The position numbers were made by a program, and so were the translations under genes. Of a DNA stretch of 51,124 nucleotides, positions 45,228-51,124 are shown piece by piece; position 1 is the stretch's first letter, and every line of letters begins with the position of its first letter. The DNA is taken from contig NXFV01001373.1 in assembly GCA_002803225.1 (NCBI GenBank), forward strand, positions 1 to 51,124. Reading direction: 5' to 3'. Origin of the DNA: Gamarada debralockiae. Its lineage: Eukaryota > Ascomycota > Leotiomycetes > Helotiales > Hyphodiscaceae. The notes beneath the pieces were generated by a model, which was not told where the DNA came from, made no database searches, and saw only the letters and a list, made by a program, of their open reading frames with translations.

Positions 45228-45822
45228 TTTGAGGAAACTCGAGGTTGTAACCAGAGATATGGGAAAATTGGTTGAAGCTTTGAGAAAGTAGAATTTATGA
45301 AGAAGATTCGATGTATCGAAAGCGCATATCAACGACGTGCTTGGAAAATTGAGGTTGATGCGGGGAGGATGGAAGATACCAGAGCTTGGGATTTGATGAG
45401 TGCTATCGTTCCTGGACGCTAAAATCCGCTAGTGGAGATGCTTGTACTTTCACCTTCGAGGCTTCAATCCAACCACCTGCTTTTCTGCCAAGCATGGAAT
45501 TTAGAAGTATGATATTGGATAATATGAATCTAACATATTCTAAAGAAAGACTTGGTATTTTGAAAAAGAGGAATTTGTTGAGTTGCTCAATCAACGAGAG
45601 GAAAAAGGACGAGGCAACACAAGGCTTACCAAAGGAACAAGGCTGAAAGGTCACGTGCACTAGCGTAGCTCCAAATTGCTTGACTGCAGCTTTCGCGTCG
45701 CCGAGCTGCCTTAAAGCTCGTTAACAGCAATCGATTTCTTGTGGCAACGACTTGAATAACTTCTACGCGTTTGACGAAACTCCGCATACTCTTCAGGTCG
45801 ATACATTCATACATTGCCCAAG
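45228..45822. promoter_or_regulatory. Divergent promoter of RPD3 and RPN11
   Basis: 595 bp between start codons. It includes TTGTGGCAACGAC near 45738, only loosely like the Rpn4-type proteasome control element (GGTGGCAAA), and TCACGTGCA near 45652. No binding site is claimed. Confidence 0.5.
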
Positions 45823-46957
45823 ATGGATAGATTAAACAGAATGTTGGCGACCGCTGGAGGAATGGGTGGCCTCAACAGCGCCGCCCCCGGATCTGTAAGC
45901 TCTTCATCACCTTGTGCGGAGCTGTTGAAGATCAATAAAGCTGATACGGGCTCAATTTAGGATAACACGAATCTCATTGATAACTCCGAAACCGTTTATA
46001 TCTCCTCCCTTGCACTCCTGAAAATGCTTCGACACGGAAGAGCTGGGGTACCGATGGAAGTCATGGGCTTGATGCTGGGAGAGTTCGTGGATGATTTTAC
46101 AGTACGAGTGGTAGATGTCTTCGCGATGCCACAAAGTGGTACCGGCGTCAGTGTCGAGGCAGTAGACCCAGTCTTCCAAACAAAGATGATGGACATGTTG
46201 CGGCAAACGGGGCGGTAAGCGCCAAAAGATCATTTCACATCAATAGCATACTGACAATACCTTTTGTAGACCGGAAACCGTTGTTGGGTGGTATCATTCA
46301 CATCCTGGATTTGGCTGCTGGCTGTCATCCGTCGATATCAACACCCAACAATCCTTCGAACAACTTACACCCCGAGCCGTTGCCGTCGTCGTTGATCCCA
46401 TCCAATCAGTCAAGGGCAAGGTCGTCATCGATGCTTTCCGACTCATCAACCCACAATCTCTCATGCTCGGCCAAGAACCCCGTCAGAGTACTTCCAACTT
46501 GGGACATCTCAACAAGCCTTCCATCCAAGCTCTCATTCACGGTCTCAACAGACATTACTACAGCATCGGTATCAACTACCGCAAGACTGCCTTGGAAGAA
46601 AACATGTTGATGAACCTACATAAGCACGTCTGGACAGAGGGTCTACAAATGGATGATTTTCGTATCGAGGGAACCCGAAACAAGGAGCGATTACAACAGT
46701 TGGTTGGGTTGGCAGAGGGCTACGAGAAGCGGGTGAAGGAAGAAACCGAGTTGACGAAGGATCAGTTGAAGACGAGATATGTTGGCAAGGTGGATCCAAA
46801 GAAGCACTTGGAGGACGTTGGACAGCAACTCATCGAGGACAACATCGTCTCTGTTTCACGGCAGATGATTGATAAGGAGGCTTCAGCGCCGAAGGAGAAG
46901 AATGGAGCGTACGGCAATGCGAATGGAGATGCGATGGATGTGGAGGAGGAGCTGTAA
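45823..46957 (+). CDS. RPN11: 26S proteasome lid deubiquitinase Rpn11
   Basis: Three exons: 45823-45894, 45961-46214 and 46270-46957; introns 66 and 55 bp. 1014 nt, 337 aa. Starts [20 protein letters not shown]. The JAMM/MPN+ domain is complete: [37 protein letters not shown] (catalytic Glu), and [20 protein letters not shown] (His-x-His-x10-Asp zinc site, rebuilt across intron 2). [20 protein letters not shown] and the C-terminal helix [20 protein letters not shown] match the family; a short extension ending DAMDVEEEL is present. Rpn11 cuts the ubiquitin chain from substrates at the proteasome and is essential in yeast. Confidence 0.97.
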
Positions 46958-48244
46958 TGACATCTGTATTACATTGTACAACAGGCGTTTGGCTTTCTAG
47001 TTTCGGCTTCGCATAAAGTAGTGCGCTATGCTAGACGTGATGCGTCAGGAGCTAGAATCAACTGGAAGGCTCTTCAAAATTCATTAAAGTAGACTTTTCT
47101 CCCACGAATTCTATGATTTACTTCCTGAGTGAGGCAAATATACCAAGTTTGTATTTTCGCCATCACTCTGCAAGTGAAATCTATCTCAGATGTCATCGAC
47201 ATTCAATGCCCCAAAGCTCAGATCATGTTCAGCGTAAGAGCATCAGTGACCGCAGATTGAGCAGCTCGTAAGGTCATACTCCAAAGGGTATGAAGTTTTT
47301 GCGCCTCCTGATGTCGATCTGTGGTCTATGGGCTTCAAGTCAGGATTCTACATGATTTAGAACATGACATATCAATCGTTCAACGCCATCCACTGAAAAG
47401 GGCTCATTGTGCGAATTACTTAGCCTCTTCGGTTCCAAAGATGCTGTGGCGGCATTTTGATCGTTGGAGAATTGATACCGTATTTCCAGTTACTGCCATA
47501 CTTCCAACCCACGACACATGCGAAGGTCTGAACATTTCGTAAATCTCAGACAACGACTCCATTATTCTTTTAGTTCGTGAGTGTGTAGATGGGTAGCTGA
47601 AGTGAAGAACTTTGTTGTATTGGAAGAGAAGCCCTTGGACAAGAGCTCAGTGTTACCAGACAAGCACTAAAACCTGATGACTTGAAGCAAACCTATTTCC
47701 TCCCACTTTGACTTCAAGAGACGGGAGTCGGTTTCCCTGCACCTTTCTCTCAGGTAGTGGGGGGCATCTTACTAAGACCCTTTACTTAACAAGAAGTTCA
47801 ACTTACCCATGGTCACTTAGCTAGAATTCCCAAGGCTGTCGTCGATTAAGGAGATCGCTCGGAGCTTGAGCTCATCAAACGTTGCAGAGGAGGACGATAA
47901 GTCTTGCCCACATACCTACAATCTTTCTTGTAAGTAGAAACATCTCGTCCAGAAGCTTCTTACCAAGAAGTCTAACTTACAGATGGTCACTTCAGCAAAT
48001 TTTGCAACGACGTCGTCGACTGAGGAGGCGGCCTCGCTGCCTGCACCTTGTCCAAGTCACTGATGGTCCCCCTCAGCAAACTTCCAACCATGTCGTCCAG
48101 TTAGGGGACGACGTCGTTTAAGTTCTTGAAGCTCGCTTCGCCTTCTACATCTCCCACGACTTCTTCTCTCCCTCTCCTCTTCCCTCATTTCATCTAAATT
48201 ACAACACCATAACTCTCCTTCAACGTATCAACCAATCCTTCAAC
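46958..48244. other. 1.3-kb region without a supported gene
   Basis: 3' flank of RPN11 and the upstream region of the next gene. Its right third contains a degenerate repeat (47788-48110). Frames at 47321-47542 and 47882-48121 show no features. Confidence 0.5.
47788..48110. repeat. Degenerate repeat, three copies, upstream of the unknown gene
   Basis: Three related segments start near 47798, 47970 and 48050, each with an AAGAAGT/CCAAGTC block, ATGGTCAC or ATGGTCCC, a CAGCAAA-type block and GTCGTCGA or GTCGTCCA. Similarity judged by eye; they fall in the probable promoter or 5' UTR. Confidence 0.55.
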
Positions 48245-49353
48245 ATGTACGAACAAATCGCAGTCCTTCTGGGATGGACTGAAACCAAGGATGGCTTCAT
48301 TCCCACGCGATTGTCCCCCGAGCAAACTCGCCCGATTTCTGGCATCCTTTCTCCTCCACGCCCTGGTTGGCCCTCTTACAACGCTAAGCAGTTGCGATCG
48401 TATTACATCGATTGTGCTCTAGAGGAGCTGGTACGTCTCAATGGTGGAAGCGCCGATAGAGACATGTCTATGTGTGTACTACTTCTTTTCCTTTCTCTTT
48501 CCTTTCCCAACCCCTCAGAAACAATAAACAATTCAGATCCACCAGCATTATTGACTCCCACCCCGCACTTCTCAATCATTCATCTAGATTGAACAATTCA
48601 AGCTGACGCACATACTCACGCAGGAAGTTGTCTTTCAGGCCCACAGGTGCGAGTTTCGCGTCCCCCGCTCCATACATTCGGCCGTATCTGTTTGACCGCA
48701 CGAAGAACGGAGAGTTCGTCCGCAACCAGAAAGGGTGGGTCTTGACTGAGGACACGTTTGAGATATGTTTGATTCCACCACCGCCGGAAGTCAAACCGCG
48801 TGGAGGAACTGTCATTCTTCTTCCTTGGCTCCGTGAAGAGTATCTTGACCAAATCTTCTGCGCCACTGCTCCACCAGGATATTATAGATCTTGGGAGGAT
48901 GCTCAAGGAGCGAATGGAGTCACGAAAATGTAAGTCGTTCAAATAATTTGAGGGAATGGAACTGACGTCTACTACTAGGGTCGGAGATTTCGGAAGATCT
49001 GGCTGTAAGCTTGCCGCCTGTGGGCGCTTCATGGAACGGTAAGCCGTTCAACCATTTTGAACGATTCATACTGACGCACTTGTAGATCTGATAGCAATGT
49101 TGGTTCTGGACTTCCGGGCAAGGGCGGCTTGGTCGAACAGTAAGTCGCTGAACTACTTTGAGTGATTCCAACTGACCCTTTTTGCAGAGCCGGCAACGTC
49201 CCTGGATCCCTTCCAGCAACAATCAAGAGAACTCGCGGCGAGAAGGATGAGGGTCATGATGGATCGAGCAACCCGCGCGAGTCGAAGCGAAGCAGAGGAG
49301 CTGATGCAGAGCAGCAGGAGTCGTGCGAGGAGATCTGGTCCAGAGATTGCTGA
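48245..49353 (+). CDS. Hypothetical protein with four similar introns
   Basis: Five exons: 48245-48471, 48624-48929, 48979-49038, 49086-49139 and 49188-49353. 813 nt, 270 aa, no stop; every junction keeps phase. Start MYEQIAVLLGWTETKDGFIP. The second exon has KLSFRPTGASFASPAPYIRP, NGEFVRNQKGWVLTEDTFEI and a Pro-rich IPPPPEVKPRGG, then LPWLREEYLDQIFC and YYRSWEDAQGANGVTK. The short exons 3-5 code for Gly-rich, weakly similar pieces (GDFGRSGCKLAACGRFMER; SDSNVGSGLPGKGGLVEQ; AGNVPGSLPATIKR), which may be duplicates. The C-terminus is charged (KRTRGEKDEGHDGSSNPRES) and ends EEIWSRDC. No family recognised; no signal or membrane segment seen. Its introns are noteworthy (see separate entry). Confidence 0.8.
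48930..49187 (+). repeat. Three near-repeat introns (introner-like)
   Basis: Introns 48930-48978, 49039-49085 and 49140-49187 (49, 47, 48 bp) align along their whole length: GTAAGTCG start, a short inverted repeat around TTCAA...TTTGA, GATTC/GAATGG, then ACTGAC branch site and a TAG/CAG end. In the middle one CGTTCAA and TTGAACG form a perfect 7-bp stem. The first intron (48472-48623) shares the 3' half: TGAACAATTCAAGCTGACGC. Confidence 0.85.
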
Positions 49354-50237
49354 AGTAATGGAATAAGAGGACCTGGGATGGGCGACGGGTGTTGCTATAT
49401 TCTACTGCAGAGAGTAAAACTTGTGTTCAGAGCATAGAGACGAACGCTTTGAAAGAGGCCTCAACTTGCTGAATTCCATAAGGGTTCCATTATGACATCG
49501 TCAGGTCCCTTTCACGTGACCTCTGAAGATTTTGGGGCACGCATTTCATGCTTTTGCGCACAGCATGTACATCTCCATATCTTTGTGGTCTTAAGTGTTA
49601 TACTATTACCACCTGCGCAATGGCTTTGAAGGATATGAATGTGAAGGATAGTGACCATTTGTTCAGATAAGGATTTCAAACTCTAGAGCTAAGTCAAATC
49701 ATTGTCCAGTGAGGACCGCAGCGGCCCAAAACGGCTCTCTTTCAATCTCCTTGTGCCTCTTTGCATCTCGATCGTTCAGGCCATTGTCAAAATTACCTTC
49801 AACTCTTGGTCGTTTTGGAAAAAGAGAGGAGGATCATAGTACCAGCCTAACTCCAAAATCATCGTCAGTTTGAATCACTCAAAGATAGAAGAACAATCGG
49901 AGAACTTACCCTTCAACTGATTTGCTATCTGTACCACCAAGGCCATTTGAATCGTTCAGCTGCAGAGCATCATTACCAAATTGCATGGTTTTCGGCGAAT
50001 CAGAAACTTTCCATCCGGAGGAGCGTAGAAGTCTCTAGCTTTCTTTGCCACCTACCTCACCAACTTCAAGTACTCGCATTCCCTATGAAAATTCCACCCC
50101 ACCAAAAATTCCACTTTCCCTAGGCGACGATAAAGTAATAAAAACGATTATAATTAAATAACCACAAATTATTTATTTACGCCATTAGAAATATAGATAA
50201 TTTAGTAGTATATGTATAATATTAAATATTAATATTA
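49354..50237. other. Intergenic region, AT-rich toward the transposon
   Basis: No supported gene. From about 50120 the sequence becomes very AT-rich, probably the terminal non-coding part of the pogo-type element; its outer end could not be located. Confidence 0.5.
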
Positions 50238-51124
50238 TTACATTTTAAATCGCGCAGGCAAATTAATCTTCCGGGTCCGTGTTTGGGTAGTTTCAGACCC
50301 CCTTACCTCTCTTACTATATCAATCTCTTCTACAAACCTTATTGCCTTCGTAGAACTATTAGAAGTCTTCTTATATAGTAATACTACAATCAAAGACTTC
50401 TTTTTATTCTCTTTTAGTAGCTTTAGTTACTTTTTCTTAGTCTCTTTTATAGCTAATTTCTTAGCCGCCACTTAAGCCTTTAAATCCTTCTCTACCTAAC
50501 GCTATAAAGCCTTTTCTTGAGCCTCTTCTTCTCTTCTTTACTTGTTTTCTGCGACCTGTGCCTTCTTTGCCTTCTTTCTAGCCTTCTTTGCTACCGCTAA
50601 TGCCTCTTTTTCTGCTTTATAGGCTAGCGTAGTATACACTCTTGAAGAATAGAACAATTGAGTACCTGTATCTTCCTCACTAACTAAATTCAACCTCTTC
50701 TTACGTTTTCTTCTCTTCTTTTCCTTCTTTAAAGTATCTAGTAAGCCCCTTTGTATGTGTTGATCGACCTCGTGTTGTGTAGCGAGTCGTTCTTGCGAGC
50801 GGAGGATGATATTAAAGTTCTCTTTCGTAGGGTTAGTTTTGTATACTTTTTGAGCACGACAAATAAATTTCGAGGTTATTGGAGTAGGAGGAGGTTTTGA
50901 GGCTTCGATTTTAGTGCTAGGAGGTATTTCTAGCTGGCGGGTAATTGCGTTAAGTACAATAGGTAGTGAAAATGGCCAAATCCTAGTTTTTTCGAAGCCC
51001 CCTTGGATATTGGCTACACTAAATGATTTTAGCTAAGCAAGACGGAAAAGCTTATAGAAATTGCGTTTTGTTATATTAGTTATACTAAGAGCTTTGTAAA
51101 GCCATTAGTCGATCTCGATCTAGT
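50238..51124 (-). pseudogene. Pogo/Fot1-type transposase, C-terminal part, RIP-damaged
   Basis: One minus-strand frame enters from beyond the window and ends at TAA 50238-50240 after LPARFKM. It includes SFSVANIQGGFEKTRIWPFS, the motif that closes the DDE domain of fungal pogo-family transposases, followed by the usual C-terminal tail: EIPPSTKIEASKPPPTPITS, NFNIILRSQERLATQHEVDQ, then a Lys/Arg-rich coiled-coil-like stretch. At least six in-frame stops interrupt it (for example LA-TAG-LKS, where the family has Trp, and several in the Lys-rich part), all TAG or TAA explained by C-to-T or G-to-A, with no frame change. The catalytic residues lie outside the window. Confidence 0.85.

Noticed and set aside
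45738..45750. Rpn4-type proteasome element upstream of RPN11
   Set aside because: TTGTGGCAACG differs from the known core GGTGGCAAA at key positions.
1..51124. CRISPR array, rRNA or tRNA genes
   Set aside because: No regularly spaced repeat array, no rRNA-like stretch and no cloverleaf with convincing A and B boxes was seen; the tRNA scan was only by eye.

Overview
The window looks like chromosomal DNA of a filamentous ascomycete (Pezizomycotina). The evidence is many genes with short introns (mostly 47-75 bp, GT-AG, CTRAY branch sites), fungal-specific families (HET, Zn2Cys6, PNP-NB-ARC-TPR, DUF7708-P-loop-TPR), and transposons killed by C-to-T / G-to-A changes typical of repeat-induced point mutation (RIP). 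A Leotiomycetes/Helotiales origin is only a guess from the gene mix. Exon joins were worked out by hand from splice signals and frame; no search was run.

Layout. 1-4 kb: end of an NLR-type immune receptor (phosphorylase domain, NB-ARC, TPR) beside a small HET gene, both on minus. 4.7-6.4 kb: a complete Tc1/mariner-like element with terminal inverted repeats and TA flanks, its transposase frame kept but holding a dozen stops. 8.3-9.5 kb: remnants of unidentified genes. 9.6-18 kb: a glycine-rich DUF1399 protein, a Ted1-like phosphoesterase and an intronless GH43 hydrolase. 19.0-24.0 kb: a block bounded by diverged ~130-bp inverted repeats, holding a full HET gene, a HET fragment and several tandem repeats. 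24.7-31.8 kb: a broken GNAT gene, then a Zn2Cys6 regulator head-to-head with an NmrA-like reductase, then an MFS transporter. 32.7-34.3 kb: a low-complexity protein gene with one in-frame TAG. 35.1-39.2 kb: a second NLR-type gene broken by one missing base at its Walker B motif. 39.9-47 kb: conserved housekeeping genes: RNase III-like (one-base frameshift), ribosomal protein RPL23, deacetylase RPD3 and, divergent from it, proteasome deubiquitinase RPN11. 48.2-49.4 kb: an unknown gene whose four introns resemble one another. 50.2 kb to the end: the C-terminal part of a RIP-damaged pogo/Fot1-type transposase.

The region therefore mixes a conserved core (40-47 kb) with accessory DNA rich in self/non-self recognition genes (two NLRs, two HET genes, one HET fragment), several of them decayed. 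The most unusual observations are the family of similar introns at 48.5-49.2 kb, the inverted-repeat block around the HET gene, and the NLR broken exactly at its ATPase motif.
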